Assembly: GCA_021463865.1 (NCBI GenBank) | Contig: JAJTXY010000007.1 | Span: 124,001 to 188,000 of the forward strand | Direction of reading: 5' to 3' | Source of the DNA: Anaerolineae bacterium | GTDB lineage: Bacteria; Chloroflexota; Anaerolineae; Aggregatilineales; J027 | Length of the DNA: 64,000 bases | Shown: positions 26,235-34,495 of the stretch, piece after piece | Position numbering within the stretch: the first letter of the stretch is position 1 | Layout of the letters: each line of letters starts with the position of its first letter | Program-made: the position numbers and the translations under genes | The notes under the pieces: generated by a model | Databases searched by the model: none | What the model was told of the DNA's origin: nothing | The model's input: the letters and a program-made list of their open reading frames with translations, nothing else

Positions 26235-28211
26235 ATGAGCAAGTTGCGAACATTTCTGATTATCGTGGTGGTCGCCGCGATTGGTATCTCAGTCGGGCGC
26301 ACCTTTACCACCAAGACCAACGTCAAGGCGCAGGGCCCGGGTTGGCAGGAAATTGCTGAGGCACGTGGCCTGACCGAAGATGACCTGCGGGCGGCGGCCA
26401 TGACCTATACCCCAAGCGGTGTGATGGATGAATACGTGATGTTTGCGTCGGGCGGTCACAGTGGACAGGTGTTAGCCATCGGTGTCCCCTCGATGCGTCT
26501 GCTGCGTACCATTAGCGTTTTTACCCCTGAGCCATGGCAGGGATACGGTTATGGGGCAGGCAATGAAGTCCTCGATCAGGGGAACATTGACGGGCAAGAA
26601 ATTCGTTGGGGCGATTCGCATCACCCATCGTTAAGCGAAACGAATGGTGAGTATGACGGCGAATGGTTATTCATCGGCGATAAGGCCAATGGGCGCGTGG
26701 CGGTGATTGACCTGCGCGATTTCGAGACCAAACAAATTGTCACCAATCCGATTTATCTCAACGATCACGGCGGCACCTTTGTGACCCCCAACACCGAATA
26801 CATTGTTGAAGGTGGTCAATATGCCCATCCGTTGGGTGGCGAATATGCGGATATTGCGGAATATCAAGACCAGTATCGGGGCCTCATCACCTTCTGGAAA
26901 TTTGACCGCACCACCGGGCGCATTGATGAAAGTGCCTCGTTTGCAATGGAACTGCCCCCCTATTGGCAAGACCTGTGCGACGCGGGTAAAGCTGTTTCAG
27001 AAGGTTGGGTTTTCTGCAACTCCATCAATACCGAAATGGCGACAGGTGGTATTGAATCGGGCAATCCCCCCTTTGAAGCAGGTGTTAGCCAAAACACGCA
27101 CGACTATCTGCACGCCATTAACCTAAAGGCAGCCGAAGCCGTTGCCCAAGCGGGCAATACGGTTGACATCAATGGGATGCGTGTCATTCCACTCGAAACC
27201 GTCAACGAAAATGGCCTGCTCTATTTCGTCCCCGAACCCCGCAGCCCGCATGGTGTAGACATTGCCCCACACGGTGATTTTATGGTGGTGGCAGGCAAAC
27301 TTGACCCACATGTCAGCGTCTATAGCTTTGCCAAATTGCAGGCGGCGATTGCGGCAGGTACGAGCGAAACCGACCCCTATGGTGTGCCAATTCTGCCAAT
27401 GGAATCCGTTTTGGAAGCGCAGGTCGAACTAGGGCTTGGGCCACTCCACACCCAGTTCGATAATCAAGGCTATGCCTATACCAGCTTATTCCTCGATTCA
27501 GCCGTTGCGCGGTGGAGTCTTGGCGCGGAGGGCTATCGTCCACAGGATGGCTGGGCGCTGCAAGGTCGCATCCCGGTTCAATATAACGTAGGCCATATTG
27601 CTGCCGCCGAAGGGGACACTGTTTCACCGGACGGTACCTATCTGGTTGCTCTCAACAAATGGTCAATTGATCGTTTCCTTTCCACTGGCCCGCTGCTCCC
27701 CCAGAACCTGCAACTCGTGGATATTTCGCAATCGGGTGAGACCATGCAGGTCTTGTATGACCTCCCGATCACGGCTGCCGAGCCACACTATGCCCAGATT
27801 ATGAAGGCCGACAAGCTCAAGGCGTGGGATGTCTATCCTGAAGTGGGCTGGAATCCACTGACCCAAGCGGCAGACCCCAACTCGGTGAAACAAGGCGAAG
27901 AGGGTGTTGAACGTGATGGCAATAACGTTACTGTCCGTATGACCGCCGTCCGCAGCCACTTTACGCCAGAACATGTCGAAATCCAACAGGGCGATCATGT
28001 CGTCTGGACAATCACCAATGTCGAACGCGCCCGCGATGCGACACACGGCTTCTCGATTCCTTTCTATAACATCAACCTGAGTATTGAACCCGGTGAAACC
28101 GTCACCTTCGAGTTTGACGCCATTCGTCCGGGGGTCTTTACATGGTACTGCACTGAGTTCTGCTCGGCGCTGCACCTCGAAATGATGGGGTATTTCAACG
28201 TCCAACCCTAG
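26235..28211 (+). CDS. nosZ: Nitrous oxide reductase, Sec-exported (clade II type)
   Basis: Reduces N2O to N2 outside the cytoplasmic membrane. Start at 26235 (AAGGAG 6 nt upstream); an in-frame TTG at 26211 is not needed. 658 residues: a Sec signal peptide without twin Arg (KLRTFLIIVVVAAIGISVG), a beta-propeller with His-rich CuZ segments (DSHHPSLSETNG, LNDHGGTF, PHGVDIAPHGDF, GPLHTQFD, YNVGHIAAAEGD), and a C-terminal cupredoxin with the CuA site in THGFSIPFYNINL and WYCTEFCSALHLEMMGYF (Cys-x3-Cys, His, Met). The Sec signal and accompanying gene set mark it as the atypical clade II form. It heads the nos cluster under a Crp-type site. Confidence 0.97.
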   Translation: MSKLRTFLIIVVVAAIGISVGRTFTTKTNVKAQGPGWQEIAEARGLTEDDLRAAAMTYTPSGVMDEYVMFASGGHSGQVLAIGVPSMRLLRTISVFTPEPWQGYGYGAGNEVLDQGNIDGQEIRWGDSHHPSLSETNGEYDGEWLFIGDKANGRVAVIDLRDFETKQIVTNPIYLNDHGGTFVTPNTEYIVEGGQYAHPLGGEYADIAEYQDQYRGLITFWKFDRTTGRIDESASFAMELPPYWQDLCDAGKAVSEGWVFCNSINTEMATGGIESGNPPFEAGVSQNTHDYLHAINLKAAEAVAQAGNTVDINGMRVIPLETVNENGLLYFVPEPRSPHGVDIAPHGDFMVVAGKLDPHVSVYSFAKLQAAIAAGTSETDPYGVPILPMESVLEAQVELGLGPLHTQFDNQGYAYTSLFLDSAVARWSLGAEGYRPQDGWALQGRIPVQYNVGHIAAAEGDTVSPDGTYLVALNKWSIDRFLSTGPLLPQNLQLVDISQSGETMQVLYDLPITAAEPHYAQIMKADKLKAWDVYPEVGWNPLTQAADPNSVKQGEEGVERDGNNVTVRMTAVRSHFTPEHVEIQQGDHVVWTITNVERARDATHGFSIPFYNINLSIEPGETVTFEFDAIRPGVFTWYCTEFCSALHLEMMGYFNVQP

Positions 28212-28225
28212 TTGGTTGAAAGGTG

Positions 28226-28249
28226 TGGGAGGGGGCGCGAACCCTCCCA
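28226..28249 (+). other. Stem-loop between nosZ and the next nos gene
   Basis: TGGGAGGG and CCCTCCCA pair over 8 bp around an 8-nt loop, with no T-run after it. It probably stabilises the nosZ message or reduces read-through within the operon. Confidence 0.6.
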
Positions 28250-28294
28250 TATCTCTACCCCCCAAGTAATGTCTTGTTTTATGGAGAATAAACC

Positions 28295-29011
28295 ATGACC
28301 ACCATGACACAATCTTTAAATCCTTCAACCACCAACACTAGGGCCATCTGGCACAAAGTTTTACGAGCCGTTCCATCAGTGCTGCTGATTGTGGCGGCGA
28401 TCTTGATCTTGCAATCCATGTCGAAACCTTATTGGAATATGCACTTGGATGCGGTGCAATATGAATATCGTGGCGGTCTCGATATTTTGGTCTATGTAGA
28501 CCGGATGACTGGACGCGACCCTGAATTTGACGAACTGCGCGAACTCAATTCGCTTAATCATTACATCGGGATGCGGAAGCTGGACGATGCCGCCGAATTT
28601 GAACGTTCGATTGCCGAAGTCAGCGTCTATGCCTTTGCGGTGCTGCTGACCCTGACGGCAGTTGGACAATTTATTCAATGGCGTGGGCGGAAATTCGTCT
28701 GGTTGTTGGTCTTGCCACCTCTATCCTTCCCCTTTGTTTTTCTGGGTGATCTCTATTATTGGCTGCGCGACAGTGGGCAGAATCTTGACCAGAATGCTCC
28801 GTTTTCAAGCTCGATTCACCCCTTTACCCCACCGATCTGGGGCGAGGGCAAGGTGGGCCAATTTGAAACCGTCGCCAGCTTGGACACGGGCTGGTATATG
28901 ATTTTTGCCGCCAGCGTGTGCATTGTTGTGGCGCTACTTTGGACATTGGTGATGGCTCGGCGGGGACATTCGGCGGTGACAACTCCCCCAACGCCCGAAG
29001 GAGCTAAGTAA
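28295..29011 (+). CDS. Nos-cluster membrane protein of unknown function
   Basis: 238 residues with four predicted helices (about 29-46 VPSVLLIVAAILILQSMS, 107-127, 131-155 and 200-224). A roughly 60-residue extracytoplasmic segment lies between helices 1 and 2 and contains LDILVYVDRMTG and ELNSLNHYIGM. The His/Met-bearing LNHYIGM motif recurs in membrane proteins I recall next to atypical nosZ genes; metal binding by it is a guess. A GGAG-type RBS precedes the start. It lies between nosZ and nosD and overlaps neither. A role in NosZ metal assembly or electron supply is inferred from position. Confidence 0.75.
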   Translation: MTTMTQSLNPSTTNTRAIWHKVLRAVPSVLLIVAAILILQSMSKPYWNMHLDAVQYEYRGGLDILVYVDRMTGRDPEFDELRELNSLNHYIGMRKLDDAAEFERSIAEVSVYAFAVLLTLTAVGQFIQWRGRKFVWLLVLPPLSFPFVFLGDLYYWLRDSGQNLDQNAPFSSSIHPFTPPIWGEGKVGQFETVASLDTGWYMIFAASVCIVVALLWTLVMARRGHSAVTTPPTPEGAK

Positions 29012-29012
29012 C

Positions 29013-31361
29013 ATGTCCCGCTGGATAGTCGTCGGGATATGCCTGTTCATGGCCCTCACGATGTTTCCGGCGTCGGCGCGGGGTGGCGACCATCAGCGGC
29101 TGATTGTCGCACCCGACGGCCCTTTTATGACCATTGATGCCGCATTGGAGGCTGCTGAGACGGGTGATGTAATCGAGGTGCATGGTGGGGTATATGCTGC
29201 GCCACTCATCATCGAAAAAAGCGTCACTCTGACTGGCATTGGGCAGCCCGTGATTGATGGTCAAGGTGAAGGTAGTTTGGTATATATCCGGGCCACCGAT
29301 GTCACGCTGCAAGGTTTTGATTTACGCAACAGCGGCAGTGTCCAACATCACCAAGATGCCGGCATCGTGGTTGAGGCCCAGCAGGCGACGTTAATTGAGA
29401 ACAATCTCACCGATGTGTTGTACGGGGTGCTTTTTGCCAATGCAGCCGGCGGGGTCGCCCAACAAAACACCATTCGTGGCAAGGAAAATGAACCGAGTCT
29501 CCGAGGGGATGGCTTCAATATCTGGTACAGCAATGATATCAGCCTGTTGGATAACACCGTCGTTTACACCCGCGACACGCTTGTGTCCTACTCCAATGGC
29601 CTGACCATTCGCGGGAATCATTTTGAAGACAACCGCTATGGCCTGCATTTTATGTATAACAATGGGGCGCTAGTCGAGGACAATACCTTCGTCAACAACT
29701 CGGTGGGCGCGTTTTTGATGTACTCGCACGATGCGACGATCCAAAACAACATCTTCGCCTATAACCGAGGATCAAGCGGCTACGGCTTGGCCCTCAAAGA
29801 TATGGACAACGTGACCGCCACCGATAATTTTTTCGTGGGCAACAATGCCGGCGTCTATCTCGATAACTCACCCTCGCTGGTAGATGTCTATAACACCTTT
29901 CGGGGCAATACCTTTGTGTATAACGATGAAGGCGTCACCTCGCTACCCTCCGTCTCGCGCAACATCTTTACCGAAAACAGCTTTTTGGAAAACACCGAAC
30001 AGGTCAGTATGCGGGGGCGCGAAATCCTCAGCCGCAATCAATGGTCATTCGAGGGACGCGGCAATTATTGGAGCGATTATGCGGGCTATGACCGCAATGG
30101 CGACGGTGTAGGCGAAACGACCTATCAAGCCGATCAGGTCTTTGAGAATTTGGTGGACGAATACCCCGTTATCCAGCTTTTTGCGTATGGCCCGGTGGTA
30201 CAGGCAATTGAATTCAGCGGGTCGGCTTTCCCGGTGCTGCGCCCCCAACCACGTTTGGTGGATGATGCCCCATTGCTGAATTACCGCTTTCCGCCCTATC
30301 TGGAAAAGCAGTCTAGCACAATGGCATGGTCAACCCTAGCGGTTTCATTGGGTCTGCTTGGTCTTGCTATGCTGCCCATGCTGATGGTTGTCAAGCGGCC
30401 CATTCGGAAAAAGTCAGCTTCTTACCCACAGGCGAAGGCATCACGTGTTTCCATTGCCCCAGACCGACAGGAGTCTGTTCCTATGATTACCGCCGACCAT
30501 CTCAGTAAACATTATGGCAAACACCGCATTTTGAACGATGTCTCGTTTTCCATTCAACCCGGCGAGGCAGTGGCTTTGTGGGGCACGAATGGCGCTGGCA
30601 AAACCACCACCCTGCGCTGCCTGTTGGGGACGGTGAATTTTCAAGGGCAGTTGACAGTCAACGGCTTAGATGTCAAACGTGAGGGCAAACGGGTGCGGGC
30701 CAGCATTGGCTATGTCCCCCAAGAAACGGCCTTTTATGATATGACCGTCGGCCAGACCATGCAGTTTTATGCCAAATTGAAAAAAGTCGCCGTGACCGAC
30801 ATCACCCCGATTTTGGAACGGGTGGGTTTGGCGGCGCAGGTACAAAAACCCGTTCACAATCTGTCGGGTGGGATGAAACAGCGCTTGGCGCTGGCGGTGA
30901 GTCTGTTGGGGAATCCCCCCCTGCTCCTGTTTGACGAACCCACTGCCAATCTCGATACCCAATCTCGACAGGAATTTTTGCAGCTTGTCCATACGTTAAA
31001 TCACGACGGCAAGACTATCCTATTTTCGACTCACCGTCCCGATGAAGTGCTGTCGCTTGCCACTCGTGTTTTGGGGTTGCGCGATGGACAGGTGATTTTG
31101 GACGGTGCGCCCGATGCCCTGTTACAGGAAATCGGTCTTTCCCAATGGCTGCGCATGTGGATTCCCCCCCATCACTGGCAGGCCGCCATCGCCCTCCTCA
31201 GCACCAGTGGTTTTCGCACCGCCCCCAATGGACATTCGCTGTTTGTGCAGGTCGGCAGTCAATCCAAGATTTCGGCGCTACGGCTTTTGGAAACCGCCCA
31301 AATCCCGGTTGAGGATTTTGATGTCGTGGACAGCAGCTTTGTACCGGAGGTGCAATCGTGA
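29013..31361 (+). CDS. nosDF: NosD-NosF fusion: copper-maturation protein joined to ABC ATPase
   Basis: A single 782-codon frame. Residues 1-22 form a signal peptide. Residues about 25-400 are the right-handed beta-helix of NosD (repeats such as GLHFMYNNGALVEDNTFVNN and ending RGNYWSDYAGYDRNGDGVG). Residues about 435-458 form one membrane helix followed by KRPIRKK (positive-inside). Residues 491-782 are the NosF ATPase: Walker A GTNGAGKTTT (about 523), LSGGMKQRL (about 616), Walker B LLLFDEPTANLD (about 638). The helix would place NosD outside and NosF inside, as needed for the NosDFY copper-chaperoning transporter. An internal ATG at 30483 (codon 491) has AGGAG 9 nt upstream, so separate NosF could also be made. 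A single-base change in AAAAA (30408-30412) would split the frame; see findings. Confidence 0.9.
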   Translation: MSRWIVVGICLFMALTMFPASARGGDHQRLIVAPDGPFMTIDAALEAAETGDVIEVHGGVYAAPLIIEKSVTLTGIGQPVIDGQGEGSLVYIRATDVTLQGFDLRNSGSVQHHQDAGIVVEAQQATLIENNLTDVLYGVLFANAAGGVAQQNTIRGKENEPSLRGDGFNIWYSNDISLLDNTVVYTRDTLVSYSNGLTIRGNHFEDNRYGLHFMYNNGALVEDNTFVNNSVGAFLMYSHDATIQNNIFAYNRGSSGYGLALKDMDNVTATDNFFVGNNAGVYLDNSPSLVDVYNTFRGNTFVYNDEGVTSLPSVSRNIFTENSFLENTEQVSMRGREILSRNQWSFEGRGNYWSDYAGYDRNGDGVGETTYQADQVFENLVDEYPVIQLFAYGPVVQAIEFSGSAFPVLRPQPRLVDDAPLLNYRFPPYLEKQSSTMAWSTLAVSLGLLGLAMLPMLMVVKRPIRKKSASYPQAKASRVSIAPDRQESVPMITADHLSKHYGKHRILNDVSFSIQPGEAVALWGTNGAGKTTTLRCLLGTVNFQGQLTVNGLDVKREGKRVRASIGYVPQETAFYDMTVGQTMQFYAKLKKVAVTDITPILERVGLAAQVQKPVHNLSGGMKQRLALAVSLLGNPPLLLFDEPTANLDTQSRQEFLQLVHTLNHDGKTILFSTHRPDEVLSLATRVLGLRDGQVILDGAPDALLQEIGLSQWLRMWIPPHHWQAAIALLSTSGFRTAPNGHSLFVQVGSQSKISALRLLETAQIPVEDFDVVDSSFVPEVQS

Positions 31362-32194
31362 TGAATTTCAACGCGGTCTGGTTGATTGCTCAGAAAGAAC
31401 TGCGCGACGCCCTACGCAATCGCTGGTTCTTGCTGTATACCGTAATTTTTGGCGGGTTGGTATTGGCGCTTTCGATGCTCAGTCGGCCCGATGTCGAATT
31501 TACCCAACTGGCGGAATATAACCGCACGGTGACAGGCTTGGTCAATCTGGTGTTGCTGTTTGTGCCGCTAATGGCGCTCACATTCGGAGCATCCAGTATT
31601 TCGGGCGAACGCGAGACGGGCGCACTAAAATACCTGTTGACCCAGCCGATTGACCGAGGCGAAGTGCTGCTTGGTAAGTTTTTGGGGTTGGCCTCGGCTC
31701 AACTCAGCACCCTAATGCTCGGCTTTGGCGTGGCGGGGGTCATTCTTTCGACACGCGGCGGGGGCGATGGCCTCTCCGGTTATGTGGTGATGACGGGCAT
31801 GGCATGTTTGCTTAGTCTTGCCATGTTGAGTGTCGGTTTCCTTATCTCGGCACTCGCCCATAAAACCTCGACGGCCCTCGGCGCAGCGTTGTTTCTGTGG
31901 CTGCTGCTGGTGTTCGTCGGCGATCTGGGGCTGATTGGGGCGGCAATTGTCACTCAGATGCCCACCCAGACCACCCTGCTGCTGGCGATGGTCAACCCAC
32001 TGCAACTGTTTAAGATGGCCTCGATTTTCAGCACCCTCAGTTCGTTGGAGGTCTTAGGGCCTGCCGGACTGTATGCCTCGGATACGTTCGGGGGGATGTT
32101 TATGCCCTTGATGTTGGCGGGACTGGTGCTGTGGATTTTGCTGCCGCTTGGTCTGGCCCAATTTGCTTTTGCACGAAAAGGAGACGGCGGATGA
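31358..32194 (+). CDS. nosY: NosY-type ABC permease for NosZ maturation
   Basis: Membrane subunit of the NosDFY complex. 278 residues, ABC-2 type, with six hydrophobic segments and the typical SSISGERETGALKYLLTQPIDRGEVLLGKFLG motif (about 82-112) after helix 2. It begins with GTG (31358, GGAGG 7 nt upstream) or the following ATG (31361), overlapping the nosDF stop. Its partner ATPase is the NosF half of the preceding protein. Confidence 0.9.
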   Translation: MMNFNAVWLIAQKELRDALRNRWFLLYTVIFGGLVLALSMLSRPDVEFTQLAEYNRTVTGLVNLVLLFVPLMALTFGASSISGERETGALKYLLTQPIDRGEVLLGKFLGLASAQLSTLMLGFGVAGVILSTRGGGDGLSGYVVMTGMACLLSLAMLSVGFLISALAHKTSTALGAALFLWLLLVFVGDLGLIGAAIVTQMPTQTTLLLAMVNPLQLFKMASIFSTLSSLEVLGPAGLYASDTFGGMFMPLMLAGLVLWILLPLGLAQFAFARKGDGG

Positions 32195-32571
32195 ACACGC
32201 GATTTGTACTGCCTGCCATTCTCGTCATTGTAATCATCGGCCTTGTGGGGTTTGTGGTGGCTACCGTTGTTGGCTCGACCCAATCCAAAGAATCCCATGA
32301 ATTTCGCATTGTGATTCCAGCCGGGACCGGTGATCGCATCGCCGCCGGGGAAGACCCCGACATTGTGCCGCTGGAAATCCACCTGACGATTGGCGAAAAA
32401 GACACCCTCGTGATCGAAAACCGCGACACGGTGGGCCATACGATTGGCGATTTCTGGGTGGGCACGGGCGAAACGGTGCGCCAGAAATTCCAGACACCGG
32501 GGGTTTATCTTGGTCTCTGCACTGTTCACCCGGCCCAACAGATTCAAATCATTGTTAGCGACAAAGGATGA
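32191..32571 (+). CDS. Membrane-anchored cupredoxin
   Basis: 126 residues starting at the ATG that overlaps the nosY stop (ATGA). One N-terminal helix (FVLPAILVIVIIGLVGFVVATVV) anchors a blue-copper domain. Type-1 copper ligands are visible: His in VGHTIGDF (about 89), then Cys and His in LGLCTVHPAQQ (about 113-123), where a Gln may replace the axial Met. It could shuttle electrons to NosZ or copper to the maturation machinery; both are inferences from its position in the cluster. Confidence 0.85.
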   Translation: MNTRFVLPAILVIVIIGLVGFVVATVVGSTQSKESHEFRIVIPAGTGDRIAAGEDPDIVPLEIHLTIGEKDTLVIENRDTVGHTIGDFWVGTGETVRQKFQTPGVYLGLCTVHPAQQIQIIVSDKG

Positions 32572-32574
32572 ACC

Positions 32575-33600
32575 ATGTTTCGTAATCGTAATTTTTCTGA
32601 ACTGATGCCATTGGCTGGTGCAATCGGTGCGCTGACCCTCGGTCTGGTTTGTTTACTGGTGGGGTTTGCTTCCCTGTACCAATGGATAGACAAAAACGAT
32701 AATGAAAAATCCAGTGCCGAGGCATCAGCGGGACTGCCTCCCATGTCCGACTATGCGGCGGCGATTGCCACTCTTGATGCCGCTCCAGTTCGCACCGCGC
32801 AGCCGCGTGCGGTGAGCCAAGCCTCCGGTTCGACTTCGGGTGATCTAGGCTATGATCCAGCGGTGGTTACACAAGGGCAGGAATTGTTTATTGCCACCTG
32901 TTCGGCCTGTCATGGCCCGGACGCGCATGGGGTGGTCGGTTTGGGCAAAGACCTCATCAACAGCGAATTTGTCCACGAGCAGACCGATGCCGACTTGATG
33001 AATTTTATCAAGATGGGCCGTCCGATTTGGGATGCCGCCAATACGACGGGGATTGATATGCCCCCCAAAGGCGGCAATCCAGCCCTGACCGATGAACAGT
33101 TAACGCTCATTATCACCTTTATTCGCGCATCGTCGGGCGTTCCGGCCACAGCATCGGGTGGCGATGTGGTTGTTGCACCCACCGAAAGCACCCCGGAAAC
33201 GGTGGCGGTTGTGCCGACCACTGAATCGCCCGCAAGCGTACCTGTTGTCGCTCCTACCACTGCTCCGACTGTTGCCCCCGCCGAAGATGCCAATGTCAGT
33301 ACCTCATTGGTCACCGAAGGCCAAGAATTATTTGTGGCGACCTGTTCAGCTTGTCACGGTGCAGATGCACATGGCATTGTCGGATTGGGCAAAGATTTGG
33401 TCGTCAGTGAATTTGTGCATGAATTGACCGATGCCGATTTGCTCACCTTTGTCAAAACAGGTCGTCCGATCTGGGATGCGGCCAATACGACGGGGATTGA
33501 TATGCCCCCCAAAGGCGGGAACCCGGCGCTCACCGATGAACAAATTATGAGCATCATTGCCTATATTCGCTCGCTGCAAAATCCGGAGGGTGGATCATGA
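32575..33600 (+). CDS. Membrane-anchored tandem-domain cytochrome c
   Basis: 341 residues: an N-terminal helix (about 14-38), then two class-I cytochrome c domains with heme motifs CSACH at about 109-113 and 257-261, each followed by a distal Met in DMPPKGGNPALTDEQ. They are separated by a Thr/Pro/Val-rich linker (about 190-240). The two domains are nearly identical, including at DNA level (about 33028-33080 versus 33472-33524), indicating a recent internal duplication. As the only c-type cytochrome in the nos cluster, it is the likely electron donor to NosZ. The stop overlaps the next gene by ATGA. Confidence 0.92.
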   Translation: MFRNRNFSELMPLAGAIGALTLGLVCLLVGFASLYQWIDKNDNEKSSAEASAGLPPMSDYAAAIATLDAAPVRTAQPRAVSQASGSTSGDLGYDPAVVTQGQELFIATCSACHGPDAHGVVGLGKDLINSEFVHEQTDADLMNFIKMGRPIWDAANTTGIDMPPKGGNPALTDEQLTLIITFIRASSGVPATASGGDVVVAPTESTPETVAVVPTTESPASVPVVAPTTAPTVAPAEDANVSTSLVTEGQELFVATCSACHGADAHGIVGLGKDLVVSEFVHELTDADLLTFVKTGRPIWDAANTTGIDMPPKGGNPALTDEQIMSIIAYIRSLQNPEGGS

Positions 33601-34220
33601 AACGCTGGGGATTAATGCTTGTTATATTGTTGCTCGTGCCTATCCTCGCGGCCTGTGGTCAAACCACCGAAGCCGAAGACCGATTGGAACAATCCACGCC
33701 ATCGCTGCAAGAACAAATCCGAGGAGCGGTCATTGTGCCCCCCCGCCAGATCGAGGATTTTACACTGCCCTCGACAGACGGTGAATTTCGCTTCAGCGAT
33801 TTACGCGGCAAATTGGTGCTGATCTATTTCGGCTATATGACCTGCCCAGATGTATGCCCCACCAGCGGCGCTCATCTCAAACGGGTCTATGAGGAAATCA
33901 ATCGCCCCGACGACCTTGCGGTGGTGTTTGTCACAGTTGACCCCGAACGCGACACGCTTGACCGTCTGCGGCCTTACATCAAACTGTTTAATGAAGATTT
34001 TGTGGCCCTACGCGGCGAAGGGGATGCCCTCCAAGAGGTGCTAAATCAATTTGGTGTGGTAGCCATTCGACGGCAGGTCGGTGAATCGGCTTTAAGTTAT
34101 CTAATGGATCACACCGCCAGTATCTTTTTGGTCAATCAAGAGGGTTTGCTCATCTCCCAGTTTATTTTTGGGCTGGGGTCGGACGACATTTTGCATGATG
34201 TCGAGCTACTATTAGAGTAA
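33597..34220 (+). CDS. SCO1/SenC-family copper/redox lipoprotein
   Basis: 207 residues with a lipoprotein signal (VPILAACG, lipid-attachment Cys about 21) and a thioredoxin-like Sco domain. The copper-binding Cys-x3-Cys is in TCPDVCP (about 82-88) and the third ligand is His in DHTASIFLV (about 171). Sco proteins deliver copper to CuA centres, usually of cytochrome oxidase. Here the nearest CuA protein is NosZ, so it may build the NosZ CuA site and substitute for NosL, which is absent from the window. Coupled to the cytochrome gene by a 4-bp overlap. Confidence 0.93.
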   Translation: MKRWGLMLVILLLVPILAACGQTTEAEDRLEQSTPSLQEQIRGAVIVPPRQIEDFTLPSTDGEFRFSDLRGKLVLIYFGYMTCPDVCPTSGAHLKRVYEEINRPDDLAVVFVTVDPERDTLDRLRPYIKLFNEDFVALRGEGDALQEVLNQFGVVAIRRQVGESALSYLMDHTASIFLVNQEGLLISQFIFGLGSDDILHDVELLLE

Positions 34221-34299
34221 CGCTTGGCTTTAAAGCGGTTTTCAAGCCTGTTATGACACGGGGCTAATGACGTTTAACAAATTAATCAGGTCATCATGC

Positions 34300-34396
34300 T
34301 CCCCACCCCCAACCCCTCCCCAAAGCGTTAGGGAGGGGAGAAAATGCCGTATTAAAGCCCTTCCCTATTGCGATGGGGAAGGGTTTGGGATGGGGA
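34300..34396. repeat. Family-B double-hairpin repeat, copy 2
   Basis: Two strong hairpins, 34313-34338 (CCCCTCCC/GGGAGGGG) and 34358-34383 (CCCTTCCC/GGGGAAGGG). The stretch is a near reverse complement of 8021-8095. It lies downstream of the Sco gene, where it may end the nos transcript; no long T-run follows. The rest of the 275-bp gap (34221-34495) shows nothing clear. Confidence 0.7.
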
Positions 34397-34495
34397 CGAT
34401 TTAGCCCTTTTTAAAAGTTAAAGAGCATAAGCCACCGTGCTGAATCTAGCTGGAAATACAGGTCAGAATCGCTTTAGTTTTCGGGAGGCTATTGT

